Source: Montifringilla adamsi
Lineage: Eukaryota > Chordata > Aves > Passeriformes > Passeridae
DNA: 64,000 nt
Direction: 5' to 3'
Assembly: GCA_017590115.1 (NCBI GenBank)
Contig: JAGGNK010010226.1
Span: 2,701,732 to 2,765,731, forward strand
Shown: positions 18,801 to 32,263 of the stretch, in pieces
How the letters are laid out: the number at the start of each line of letters is the position of its first letter
How positions within the stretch are numbered: the first letter of the stretch is position 1
Program-made: the position numbers and the translations under genes
The notes under the pieces: model-generated
Told to the model about the DNA's origin: nothing
Database searches by the model: none
The model's input: only the letters and a program-made list of their open reading frames with translations

Positions 18801-21800
18801 TGAAGCCAAGGCACTTTTTGACTTTTCATGTCTCTTCAGTATTTTTTTCTGTGCCTACCAGCAAAATCTATCAGAGATTTGCAAGTAGGATAATACAAGA
18901 ATAGCACTGAATTCTAATAAAAGAAAAAGATTGTGATCAGTATTTCACAGATGATCTTCAGCTGCCTGTAAGATGTATGAATTATTGTATATATGCTAAG
19001 AAAATATATGATGGTATGGTGACTTAAAAAGACTTTTTGAAAGCTATTTTCTATGACCTGTCCGCCTGACCATATTTCGCTCCTCATCAGTAAATTGCTC
19101 ATTCAAGCAAGTCCACTTCATTTATTTCTTTAAACAATAGTTGGTGATGTTCACATAGAAAACTCTAGGCACCCACAGAGTTAACTAGGTCCAGAATTGT
19201 AAATTATGGCCACCCAGCAGCAAAAAATCATACACAGATAATGAATCAACTCAGTCAGCCAATAAATCAAATCCATAAAAACTTACCCAAGGGTTCTACA
19301 ACATACCACCAAGAATTCAGTATAGCTGTACACACATATATTCTTATTCTGAAACCATATTTTATATACCTATGTGTGTTGTGTATATGTGTGTAAATTT
19401 CTGCATGTATAAATCCATACCCATCTGTCTGTGTTATGAAATATTTTTATATATGTGGGTGATTCATTTACTTTTCACAGAAATGTGGTATGAAATATGA
19501 GACAGAATGAAGCCATAAGAGAAATGCTTGGGGAGTCCAAATATAAATGTGAGTGACTTTTTTTTTTAACTTTCTTTCAGTTTCTAGTTTATTTCTATTT
19601 AATAATTTAAATCTGCTCTGTTGCAAAATAATTTAAAAGCAAACAAATTAATAGGAAAATGGAATTTAGACTGCAGAATGAAATACTCACTTCTGTTTCT
19701 ATAGCCAGGGTTTCTGCATACGTGATATCACAAATTTCATATATTTTAGTCTCCTACAGTACAGTACACACTACAACCCATTTTCTTTCATTTGCTAAAT
19801 TGAAAGTGGAGGACATATAATATTAACCTGCCAGACACTGCCTTTGCTTTAAAAGTGTACCATCTAATTATGAATAACAATAGAACAGTGAAAGTACAAG
19901 ATGAGTCCAGGTAATTGTAATTAATTGGTATATCTAAGGAAAATGGAGCTTTTATTTCTTAGTTAAGAAACATGGAGTCTTGTTCATTTCCCTCTGTCTG
20001 GTCTATCATCCCAAAATATCCATATCACAACTCACCACTGCAGGAGAGGCTGTCAGGCATGGAATGTCAGCAATAGAAGACAGCTTTGCAGTTTGAACAA
20101 AGTTGAACAAAAAGGAGTACAAATGACTATCTAGCTTAATTTTTATCTAAAAATTTGTATCTTGTTCCAAGCCTTGTGAATCCCACATAATCCTCCCTAC
20201 CTATTGTAGCATGCTTAGATATTAAACACTAGACATCAAAATGTGTTTGGAGCAGGTCTTCAACAACGACTAAATTTTGTTCTTGTTTAACTTCAAAGCT
20301 CAGACAGACAAGTCTGTCCTGCTTTCCGTTCCATTCTCTGGGACCCCAGGAAGGTACATGCTGCCTCCTCCAGATCAAACACACAAAAAATTCTATTTGA
20401 AAGTAGTCTGAAACAGTCTTTCAAGTGGTCTTCCTGTGCTGTAAATCTGTCATGACAAAGTGCAAGTCAATTGTTCCCTGCTACCCTACGGACCAACAAA
20501 ACAGCTTTGCAATACAGACAGGCCTGAAGGCAGCCTAAAGGAAGGTGCAAAATTCTAGGAAGGTGGCTTTATGTAAAAAGAAGGTATTTAAGGTAGATAA
20601 AATGACAATAGATTCAAGCTGCTGCTTCTGGCACCCCTGCCAATCTGATACATCAGAGGCAGAATCAGATTCCAGCCCGTTCATAAGACTCCTTTTCCCA
20701 CTTTTCTGGCCTCATTATTAATGGCTGTAACTACAAGAAGGTGGATATCTACAAAGCATTAAGGGTTATCTGTGTCCTGAATTGCTTGGTGAATTCAGAG
20801 GCAGCTGACAGTTATTCAGCCATTGGCATTATCACAAGACACCAAATATCAGACTTACTTTATGTGTTTGATGCTTCACCCAACGAGACTGTAGAAACAG
20901 CCAAGATATATGCAGAACTCCATAAATCACAATCAGAAAAGAAAAATCCATGCCTCAGCATATGTGATTTTCAGAAGTTTGAAACGGCAACAATTCCAAA
21001 TTAACTTTCTATAAACATTTGGCTTTTGTTAATCACAAAGGAAGATTTAATTCAGAGGAAGATTTACTTCACAATAATCCATATTGGCTCACATTAGTCA
21101 GAACTAATTTCTGAACAAACAGCTATGTTTATATTGCAACATTTGAACCAGTGAAATACTTCTCTGAAACGCTTTCACAGCTACAGTACAAAACATTTTC
21201 TATGCAATACTTCCTTTCTTATTATAAACCAAGATTAAAACCTTACAACAAAAGCATGTTACTACTATCTTCATGGTCTTAAATCCGTTCTACAAAGATC
21301 ACCAAAAAATATAAAAAAGAAGAAGCAAATGCTTCATAAACTGCTTTTCATATTGTTACTCATTAAGTACAAAACTCAACTAATGGACAAGACTTAGGCA
21401 CATTTTATGGATCACTAAAATTATATCTAGAACTATCAATCTTTCTGCAATATCCAAGGAAGGCCCTGCATGGGAATGATGAGTTTACAATGACAACTGT
21501 GAAATTTCTGTAAAACTGTAGATTTAACCCCATGCATAAATCTCCCCTGGATGCACTGGTGCACATATAGCTTTCACTACAATCAGTGATTGAAATCAGA
21601 AGTAAAAGTGAACTTGAACTGAACTCCATGTCTGGTATGTCTTCATTTGTCTTCCCTTAAGCAAGTCAGAGGATTTGAAGTATCAGTTACACATGAATTT
21701 TCTTTTACACTACTGTGTTATTTACACACCTCCAAGGGTAAAATCTCAGACTAGCCAGGGTTAATTTTCCACACAAAATCTATCAGATTTTAATTACCTT

Positions 21801-24560
21801 ACCTAAAGAATCACAAATGTAATGAAGAAAAATAATAGTAACAAACCACAAATCTTAAAACATATAAAAAATTCTACCTGGCAACCATAAAAGAAACTAC
21901 ATAACCCAAATCTCCAGAGGAATTTAGCAGCCTGTTTCCCACTGTAAAAGAAAGACCAAGGTCACTCTGAGGGGCTGTGTTAGAGTACCAAGGATGAAGA
22001 CAAAGGCCCACCTACATCACCAGACCTGACTGCATGTGGCAGATCACACCTAAACCCTGCAGACAGCACCAGGGTCAAGGGAGGAGAGTACAACCATGAA
22101 CTCCCAAAGGGGCCCAGACCCTGCTGCTGATTCCAAGGGAATTTCAGTTCCTGACTGTCACTGCAGGTATTGACAATACTATCATACTTTTCTAAGTCTG
22201 GAGCTGATATTGGCAGGATGACAGTATGGATTTAAGACAACTGTATATTTTGGGGTGAATTTCATCAACAGAAAATTTCCTACTTTCCCTAAGAAAAGAG
22301 CAGCTGTGCAGAGCACAAGTCTTCAACAGCAGAGTCCTAATGTTCAATTTCAGATTTAGAAGGATGGGTAGGTAAAACTTCACCAAGACTTGTAATCTGA
22401 TAAAAGAAATTTCTCAGAGTGCAGATTTCTCACAGCCATCATGCTAAAATACAGGGGTTTTCAAGATTCTTATGTAGTGTCTTCCAAAGGGAACTGTTCT
22501 GACAGAACTCAAGTAATCAAGATATTTTAAGTGGAAATTCGTAGGTCTTCTACCATGAGCTCCCACAAGAAAATGAAAGGCCTTCAACATGTAAAACCAA
22601 GGACCCCCTAGACTTACAAGTACAACTGTGAAGCAACAACAAAATCCTCACAGTTTGAGAGGAGGGAATAGAAACGAATTATTCACATTTTTCTCCTGGC
22701 TGGTCTGTGCAGCAGGTCATTATTTTCAGCTGTGGCTTCAGTCACTCCATGACCTTCTGAGACGCAGCAGTTTTGGCCCAGACTCCCACTTGTCTGGAAG
22801 AGAAGGCACATCCCCTCTGAGCCTGGCTGCCCACTGCTGGCTCCTCCATCAAGGGATGCAAATCTCAGGCTCCCGGATCCTTCCCGTGACCGCTGCACTT
22901 CCTGCACTAAATTGCCTGTGAAAGCTTTCCTCCCTGAGCTGGCACAGCAGCTTCCCAGGGGAAGAAGGATTTTCTTAGTTCCTCTGGGGCTAAACCTGAG
23001 CTCTTTATGGCAGAGAACACGAACTGAGAACCAAACTAAGCAAATAAAATTAGTCACAGGTAACTAAAATGCAGTGGATTCTTTAATACATTTCCAAATT
23101 TGTATTTTGACAGTTTTAAATTTTGAGACAGATTGGACTTCTCATTCAAAACATCTTCTGTAAAAACTTTATAATCAAGTTAACTCTCAAAGAAGTTTTG
23201 GCCCTGCCAACTAAACACTACAAATAAACAAGTAATTTGCAAAACTAACCTTGAAAAAAAAATATAAAATATTTTCTAACATAACTAAAAACCTACTGAT
23301 TCTCTGTCTTTTGACCAAGATGACACACCATGGCAATGAGACCACACTTCAAAAGAGGGATATAAATCCATGTTAAGCTCCTATTGCATTTATCTCTGAG
23401 TGAGCCTAAGTCTAGTAGAACTCTTTTATAGTAAATGCTGGGCACAAAAAGTTGTGAAAACATTAAACTTTTCCCAACATTTGTCAAAAAGAGGAGCATA
23501 TGCACTGCAATGCTGATTTTCCATGAACAGTTAAACATAAAAGTCATATATTAATCTGCCACATTTCACTCTTCCATCACTGTTCACTACAGCTCTTGTG
23601 ACTGCAGCACATGCAAATCATAAATCACAGATTTCCTTATATTTTTTGTGGTTTGCACACAAGCCTTGTGTTACAGGACTGAGGCAAAAACTTGCAGTCA
23701 TACGCAACCACAAGCAAATCTTGAGTGTAACTTTCATTATTTCTGAAGGACTGCTGAAAAACCACTGGGCTAGACATTACAGCTACAGAAAGCCCTCTGC
23801 TTGGAATATGCTAAAATTAAACTCACAAAGAATAAGGAGGAGAATGCATGCACAGAGAGGTAAAAAGCAAATCCCCCAATTTCCCCAGCTCACAGAGCAG
23901 TCCAGAATCATTATTTTTGTGCTCAACTTTAGATCCTCCAGAGAGACTCCACAGGCAGGGAATGACCTGCAGATCTCGGTCCGTTCACAAACGTTCTCTG
24001 TTGCCACAACACAAGCTGATCTTCAGCAGCACACAGGGAAGCCAGGAGTTACTTGGAGCTTCTTTTACTCCTGAAATAAGCCAGCCCAGGTTGCAACCAA
24101 GCAGAAGAAAGCATACACTGTTCCCACGCTCTACATGCGCTGATGCTCACACATGCCATCCTCTAACTGCGAAAGCCCCTGAGCGCTGCTGTTCCTGGGC
24201 TGCTGCCAGGCTGGACACTGAGCACACGCTGCCCTCTGCTTGGGCTCTTCCCACTCAGCCCTTTGCCTCTGGAGCAGCAAACCCTTTTTGCTCAGTGCAT
24301 AAATGGAAATGATAAGCCAGAGAGAAGGAAGAGACCGAAGCCCAGAAAGAGGTGCCTCTCGCCTGGCCTTGCCTGCTGGGGGCTGCCCCAGCTATTCAGG
24401 CAGGCTCTGGAGCCCTGCTGGGATAATTGCTTCCTGAGCAGCAGCTCCTTGCTATTCTTCCCAGATGCCACAGTGGGTTTAAACTTCTGGTGTAATTCTT
24501 GTTGCTGTTAAAAGGCTATTGTAAATTGCAGCAATGGAAAAGGCTGAGAGAGAAATGTGG

Positions 24561-24588
24561 CAGTGTCCAGAAACTGTTCTGGACACTG
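24561..24588. repeat. Perfect 12-bp-stem hairpin
   Basis: CAGTGTCCAGAA (24561-24572) is followed by the 4-nt loop actg and its exact reverse complement TTCTGGACACTG (24577-24588). The stem has 6 G/C pairs and no mismatch. It can form in either strand's RNA. No wider precursor-like arm extends beyond it. Confidence 0.85.
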
Positions 24589-25100
24589 AAAATACTAGCT
24601 GCTCAGCTTTTCACATTTGTATTTACAAAGCAAACTAGCTGGCCAGGTTCTGTATGGAAATCAGTCTCCTGTTTGCTGATGTTTGCTGTTATTGGAACAG
24701 GCTTGTAAAAATGGCAGAGAAATTGAAATTACCATGCACTTTATTTTCCAGTTTCATCTTCTGTCTGTGTGCATGCCTCCTTTAGAATTAGTACTATCCT
24801 GTCATAAACGAGAAGCTTCGATGGCTTCTGTATGAGCAGTGCAAAAAGAACATAATGAGTAAGAAGTAATCTTTACAAAAAACTAGAAGTGTTACTTGAT
24901 CAGATTTCAGTTCGCTTGGTACAAATTACCTTTTCATGACAGTGACAAGAAGTTAAAAACTGCATATACCTCCCACAGGCCCAAAAACACAGAAAAAGTC
25001 CACACTATGCTTCCAATACATACAAATACAAAAACTGAGTCTGAAGTAAACACTTCACTTTTAAAGACATTACTGTTTCTTTGCCAGCTACTTAGCATGA

Positions 25101-25128
25101 CAAACAAACAAACAAACAAACAAACAAA
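25101..25128. repeat. (CAAA)7 microsatellite
   Basis: Seven uninterrupted CAAA units (GTTT on the ROBO1 sense strand). It is a simple tetranucleotide repeat and likely length-variable. Confidence 0.95.
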
Positions 25129-25402
25129 AGTTATACATTTGTATTTAACACACATCTGTTTCACATTCCGGCTCAATTTTTCAAAAGCAGATGGCAAAAT
25201 TTAGGAGTCCCTGGCAGCTGGAGAAGGTGTGTGTGTGTGGTAGTCAGCATTTCTCCCTGTCAGATGGACATACAGACATGTCCAGGTAGTTGAATTTGCA
25301 ATTCCACTTTCCAGACCTGGTCCTGAATGCTGATCATCAAAAAGAGCTGCCTGTAGCCCCTGGCATGCAATGCACCCAGTGCCACCATGGCCCATGTGGA
25401 CA

Positions 25403-25519
25403 ATTTATAAATGGGAGCTGCCCTCCACAGCAGGTCTGAACTCACCATTCCTGAGGCACTCTCTGACTCCAATCAGTGCCCCAAATATGCAAAAATATTT
25501 AGAGGGAAAATATTTTAGA
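25403..25519 (+). repeat. Left arm of a 117-bp inverted repeat
   Basis: From ATTTATAAATGGGAGCTGCC to AAATATTTTAGA this arm matches the reverse complement of 26325-26441 with only two mismatches (about 98%), and no gaps. The arms are 805 bp apart. The flanks of this arm show no convincing target duplication, so this is the more likely source copy. Confidence 0.95.
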
Positions 25520-26324
25520 GTGGCATTTCTTTGTGTTGTAAAAACAATGGTGCAAAAACACACACCAAAGAGTGCCAGGGAATGTTGACCCATGTGAACA
25601 GACAAGGAAGACAGTATTTAAAGGACTGTATTGATAGCATCCATGCAAACAAGAGACCTTGTCAATAAGCTTCCCTAGTATTCTTGTCTGCTTTTCTAAC
25701 ACAAACATTAACAGGATCAACCCCTACTGCAACACATAAACAAATTACAGTATGTCACATGAGTACCCTGATGTCTGCACCAAGGTATAAGCTTACAGAA
25801 GAGTTTGTGGACAATAAAGATCACCCTTGTTTATCTTAGAGGACACAGATCCACTCTTTGCACCTATTTATATCCAGAAAAGCTAAATAATTGATATTTT
25901 CTACTCTAGCAAAATAATTTTTAATGGAAGACTCACATTATGGTTTTCAAACGCTGAATAAACATTCAGAATTAAGGAGGAAAGATCTAAGAATTCTCAA
26001 GAATGATAAATATAAATACTCAGTGAATCTAAGAAATCATCAAGTGTGCTTTGTATTTTGCATTGTACTATTAGTGACTATCCTTCATGTGTTTCAACCA
26101 GTTTCTAAGGTATTATTGACTTTGGAGGACAAAAGAAAGCAGATTTCTTCTGAAAATGGACGTCAATCATGACCAGATAAACAATCACTTCAGAGAATGT
26201 TTGATAAAGAGTGAAAAAACATGTTCTGATGATTGTCTTCTCCTTTCCAACAGTTCCATATGTTATTCACATTTGACTAAAGTACTATAAAATCGTAAAC
26301 AGTTTTGTCAATGACTATTGATAG

Positions 26325-26441
26325 TCTAAAATATTTTCCCTCTAAATATTTTTGCATATTTGGGACACTGACTGGAGTCAGAGAGTGCCTCAGGAATGGT
26401 GAGTTCAGACCTGCTGTGGAGGGCAGCTCCCATTTATAAAT
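26325..26441 (-). repeat. Right arm of the 117-bp inverted repeat, flanked by a 13-bp direct repeat
   Basis: This is an inverted copy of 25403-25519. It is bracketed by AATGACTATTGAT (26310-26322) and AATGTCTATTGAT (26449-26461), which match at 12 of 13 positions. Two extra bases lie on the left side and seven (agttttt) on the right. This looks like an insertion with a duplicated target, so this arm is probably the newer copy. Confidence 0.9.
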
Positions 26442-28020
26442 AGTTTTTAATGTCTATTGATGATGACACTCACTTTCAGTGGATTGAAATGAAATATTGC
26501 ACATTTTTCCAGACCTAAGATTTGGCAAGAAATGTTTGGTAGAATATAACATGAATATTTTTACTATATTTCAGAAGAATACCTAAATATTCTTAAGTTT
26601 CTGAAAACAGGAATTCTGGGACAAACCTACTAGATTCAAAATTTTGTTCAAGATATGGCAGGCCTAAAGAACAAATGCTGTATTACAGACATTATTACTG
26701 GCACTTGCAAACATTCATGCCAAGAACAATCTGATATGCAGGCCATTCTGTGCATGGAATATTAAAATAATAAAATATTAAAATATTTGCTGTATTTAGA
26801 GTTGCCTTTAATAATGAATTAGATTTGGATCTTGGCTCATCTTGCAAACTAATTTCATACCAGGATTGCCTGGAAAGTTACCACAAAGGTATTACTTTAT
26901 GATCCTTTAGTTTATGATTACTTTATGAACTTCTCAACAAATGCTTAAGAGAAATTCACCTTGAGGCAGAGGACTGGGCCTGACATACTTGTAGCCCAAC
27001 CAGCAACTCTGTCCCTGAGACATGAGAGGAGGCAAAAACCAAAGCAGGAAGAGGGATTTAATGAGATGCACACTTCTGTGAGGAGCAAAAAAACGTAAGT
27101 TCATTAAATGTGGACTTGGAAGAAAGAAGGTATGCATGCAGGGATTCCACTGGAAAGGAATTTTATATGCCAAATTAGTCAGGTAGGCACATAGACATCA
27201 GAATGGCTTCCAGTGTTTCTTGTTTTGTACAATAATGTGGTTAAATGAACAATACTTTGCCTTTTCAGAACCCTCTTTCATGGAACTGTCAACTAGTCTT
27301 CAAACACTCCCAAGGGGAAAAAAACATTGGGTCACACTTAACTAGAGTTAGCACAATTGTTATTACTATTAAAAATTTACAGACAAGTCTGAGAGAAAGA
27401 AAATTACATACATCTAACTGAAATGAGTGATTTAAGGTTTGCTACCTAAAAGAATCTGCTCAAAGCATTAATGGAGAGCACAAAAAAGGATACAATTCTG
27501 TCCTGGTATCATCCCAAATCTCTCAGCGGAATGTAAAGTGGACAGAGATAACTTCATATATAATTTTAATGTAGCAAATTGGTACCTAGGTGTAATGTTT
27601 GTAGACTTATTTTAAAGACTGCATTTTGTAGCAGTAAGAAGCAAAGAATACAAAGGTAAAAACTAGTGTACTATGGGCTGCTCAGGGTTGAAAGTAATCT
27701 CCTCCTCAAGCAGAAACAAAAAATCCCTTCACATTCTCCACAGCACCTGAATAAATACATCATCTTTACCTTATAAAACTTGTCAACACTGGTAGTATCA
27801 ATTCTCCAATGAGAATTTGTGGCAGTTCTTTGTAACAATGTTCAGAGAGAGAATTAATTGATTTTTTGAGATTGAACCATCTCTTGGTTTCATTATTTCA
27901 TGAACACCAAACTGATGGCCATTAACAGCATCCAGAAGTAGGTGTGGCCAATCAAATGGCCTATGTGTTTTATCAGAGGACAGTCTTGGGGGAAAAAAAA
28001 TGAGCTCTTCTAAGAGTACA

Positions 28021-28080
28021 TTTAGAATCATAAAATTGTTAAAGTCAGAAAAGGTCTTCAAGATCAGTTAGTCCAACTGT
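28021..28080 (-). mobile_element. CR1 LINE 3' tail fragment
   Basis: AGAATCATAAAATTGTTAAA, then GTCTTCAAGATCAGTTAGTCCAACTG, split by a short diverged stretch, is the reverse complement of the typical CR1 3' terminus (loss of match elsewhere in a few bases). The element is in the same sense as ROBO1. Only the last ~60 bp are recognisable, so it is 5'-truncated or decayed. Confidence 0.6.
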
Positions 28081-31000
28081 TAATGTACAATATATTAATA
28101 TTGTAATACAACTTGGATAATCTGTGTCAACAGGCTTCTCTTATAAAAGAGTTCTCTTGGCTGGTTATCAGTGCCACCGACAAGTATTTGTACATACCAT
28201 TTTCTGGATTAACAAAATAAATCCCATTTTAATTATAATCAGCTTATTATCCAACATAATACTTTGGTAAGAGAATTCCAAATAAATAAAGGTCCTTAAC
28301 CTGTCAGTAACTAGAACTTATCCTACAGAACCAATACTTAGTGCTGACATTTTGTCTGTCACCACACACTTTTTTGCACTGTGCAGCAGGTAAGAACGTG
28401 TCCATTTTCAAATTTAAATAGAAAATGCTTCTTCATCTTTTTATTTTTGTTTGTAGTCATACGGTTGCTGCTTTAAGGAAAAGTAGAGATAAGGCTGGAA
28501 GTTTTAAAATTTCCTGTCTATTTTAACACAATTTAGGAAGAAACACAATTCACTCTCAAAAATCAACAAGGCATATTCCTATGAAAAAGAAATTAGGAAC
28601 AGAGAGTTCAGTTTAAATTGTGTGCAACAGTGTAAGTTGATAAAGGCTCCAAAAGCACAGGTATCCCTAACATCACAAGCTGTAATGATGTGTTAACCTT
28701 GGTGACAGTCAGAAGAGAAGGGTCAAAGGTTCAGCTGGCATCCCTGGGGGGGATCCTTCAAGGTGAATTTGAGACTCATTTTCAGGGCAGAACAGTAAAA
28801 CTGACACTGCAGTCTGAGAAATGTACATGCTACAAAGATGAAGAACTGCCTTTTTCTTGAATAACTGCTTTTTCCTTGAACTTACTATTCACAGCAGTAG
28901 AAAAAATGTTTTTTGTTGAGATGGTTAAAGTAGGGAGAACAGAGTTCACTACGACATGAGATAGCAAAAGAAAACATTTTTAAAGATCACGCCTCTTCTT
29001 GAATTGGAAATAATTATCACAGCAGGCTTGCAATTTAATTTATTCTGGTTGCTGCAGCTACTCTTAATTTTGTGTATTTTAGAAGTTGTTTCCCCATGTC
29101 CTACTTAAAAGGTTCAGAGGGCTAAAGTTAAGGTTTCTCCTCCTGCTGAAAAAACCCCATTACATCTACCTACCTTTATTAACTTCAAGAATAACAGATA
29201 CAACAGATGACCTCTTACAACACCAAAGCCTTGGATTATCAGTAACAAAAGCAGAGTAACAGTTGTCACCACCAGTTGTGTGATTTCTAGTATTTAAAAA
29301 TGACAGTGCAAAGAATGCAGGCAAAACAGGGGAATCTTAGCAAAAAGTCTCATTAGAACAAAAATTGAGACTCAATATGCAGTATGTCCAAAAAGCTGGA
29401 ATACCTTAAGTACCTTAATGACAAACAACCCAATAAAAAGAAGTGAAGTAACAACATTAGCAACAAAAAAGGGAAGAATGTCAACTCATTTAGCACTTCA
29501 AAAAGAGGCCTCTTCTCTTGCTATAAGTTATACTGTATACTTTCCTGGGTAGGATTAGTCTCAGGAAAACAATGGTAAAACTCACACTGATTTCAGTAAT
29601 GCCAGAATTCCGCCCTGAGAATTCCGGATGTGTGCAAAGCCTATTTTAGTGAAACATGCTAACCATGCAGATTTCCCAGGAGTTATAATCATGCAAAGTA
29701 CCTGCTCTGTAGACATTCCTAAATTATTACAAACCCCCGAGATCCTTGAATACAAGGGACAATAATCTCACAACCATTCTAGTGGTTCAGCATATAGTTA
29801 AATTATAGAGATGTTTTCTTTATAATCACAGAAAATCTCTAAGTTATTGTAGCTGGTCTAGATCCTGCAAGTATTATCCAATCACAAACACCTGGAGTGG
29901 AGCATGGCCTGAATATGAAAGTGAGGATATTATTCTACTGTTTTGTCTACAAAAAAGAGCCTATTTATGATTTAGGATGCAATAACACTTTGCACTTTGC
30001 CAGGTGGCACAACACAGCTTTGTTGCAAGTGTCAGGCTGCTTTACATGTATGAATGAATTCACGTCCACAACTCATGAAATGCTGAATAAGAAGAAGTGA
30101 ACTACTTCAAGGCTTGCCCAAAATCACACAGGAAGATTGCAGCAGCAATCTGCTCTGCTTAGCTTGCAGACTCTCTACCTCAAGGCGATTTTTCATTTAC
30201 TGCACAATAATTTTCTCTGTAGGAAAATGTTTTGCAGCACACTTCCAGAAATCACGTTGCAATGACTGTATAGTCTCATGGCAAAAACAGATCATCTGTG
30301 ATTCTATTCAGTGTGCAGGTCTGCCAGAGAGTACAAACACTCATTTCTGGAAGACCTGTAATGCACCATGAAATTGCTTCAGTCAGGTACCTGCAGCTTC
30401 TGTGGTAACACTTCACCCTGAACAAGCAATTTTTATTTTTTTTTCCTTCTTGATTTTCATTAGGTCTTACTCCAAGAGAAATGCAAACTGAACACCACAG
30501 CTAAAAGAAGTCCTAAGAGACAAATGATTTCATATGAATGAGGAGAGCAAGATGTGCAGAGTTTGAAATGTGAGGTGTGCTGGAGGCTACTCTGAGCCAT
30601 CATCATGCCAACATCTTTCACTTTCAAAAACTGACATTCTGAAAGGCATAGACACTTTGGAAAACAATGATGCAAAACCCCCACAAACTTACAATTAAGA
30701 GATCTTTATTCATCATCCTTTTGCTCAGGAAACCAAATATTGTATTTTGTGAGGGAGGACGAATTACTTACGCATAAATATCTCTATGGCTAGTTTCAAA
30801 ATTCAGTATATTCCATGTGGCAGTAGAAATATTTTGAAATATATACCAGGAAAGCTTTTCACTTTCTCATGCTTTACTTTTTTTAACAGCTTTATTTTCC
30901 ATACCAGATTTTTGGGGTTTATTTACTCTCAAATTTACTCACATTTACCCCTCTTCTCTCTGTGTAATTTATTCTCCCCTGTGCAGCCAGAACCAGGAGG

Positions 31001-32032
31001 CTGAGCAGAGGCAAGCAGACAACTGACAACAGCAGCAGACAGAGGCAAAAGCAAAGCTGCTGAGTGAGAAAAAACAAGATGAGTATAAACGGATCCAAGT
31101 ATAACTAACCACCCACACTTCCATGTTAAACAAAGGAACAATCTTCATGTGACCATGTGCCAAAGAGATTCTTGTTAGATAATGATTTTTGAGAAGGGAA
31201 AAAAAAAAATCAATTAATTGCTCAGTGCAGCCTGAGTATTAGTAAGAATTATCCTACAGCTAGATATAGAAAGAAAGCAGGTTTTGGGGTTTTTTCTCTT
31301 CCCTTTTTAGGAGGCCAACCTCTAGCAGGCAGACTTGGCCCTGCATAATACTACACAGGAGTCTGGAATAACACCCTGCAATGCGTGTGTGAATCTCTCA
31401 CTGCTGCACGTGGTGAATATCTGAACTTGGCAGTAAGCAATTGTGAGTATATTATTACCTGGAGAGAGAGAAGTACTCTGTTGGGTTGAGGAAACCCAAG
31501 AACTGAAAAATTATTATTTTTGAAGTGCTGTGATTTGGACTAGACATTTCATATAACCAGAAGCATCACAGGAAACTCAGTAAGGCAAAACTATCCAAAC
31601 AAAGTGAAATAAGCAAAAGTGAAGTTGACAGAACTTTCAAAAAGTAGACCAAAAAATCAAAGCAAACCAAACAAGAAGCTCTAATCACTTACAGCTGTTC
31701 AAGGCTCCAAAAATGAGCACTGTTCTTCTCTACTATTTTTATTCTACATTTTTCTTTTGATTATGAGAACATAATATGTGCAAACTCAGCACACAGATTG
31801 TTGAGGTTTTATTACACATGCCTTTAGAGTTAGTGTCATTTTTACTTTACAGAAGTAATTCTTAAAATAAGCATGATACACAATAAAGTCTCAGTTAGCA
31901 GTTATCCGATATTTAGATTTTAAGTGACAACATGTGGCTGCTGTGGTGTGCAAGCAAGTAGGAATATCAAAAATGCCAAGTACAATCAAATTTATAAGGT
32001 CCACTAGAGACTTTCAGGAACAAAAATGTAGC

Positions 32033-32049
32033 TTTTTTTTTTTTTTTTT
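32033..32049. repeat. Poly(T)17
   Basis: An uninterrupted run of 17 T. A run of 17 A lies about 200 bp further on (32247-32263), so the two could pair as an inverted repeat. Confidence 0.95.
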
Positions 32050-32246
32050 CTCTCCCATCCCCCAAAATGGAGAGGGTTTCAGTGTTTGGAAAAGAGCAAA
32101 CACAGTGAGGAGCTGGGTTCCTTCACTTCACTGTACAGACATGCCACAAATAATATATTGATTTCTGCAGGGTATTTGTTTATTACAACATGCTTTACAA
32201 ATGGATATATCCCTGTATAAGAGCATAAAATAAACCTAAATACAGT

Positions 32247-32263
32247 AAAAAAAAAAAAAAAAA
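32247..32263. repeat. Poly(A)17
   Basis: An uninterrupted run of 17 A, complementary to the T run at 32033-32049. Confidence 0.95.

Noticed and set aside
23598..24312. Two overlapping plus-strand frames of 158 and 154 codons
   Set aside because: They overlap in different frames within a modestly GC-rich patch, with no similarity to known proteins. The lack of stops follows from composition.
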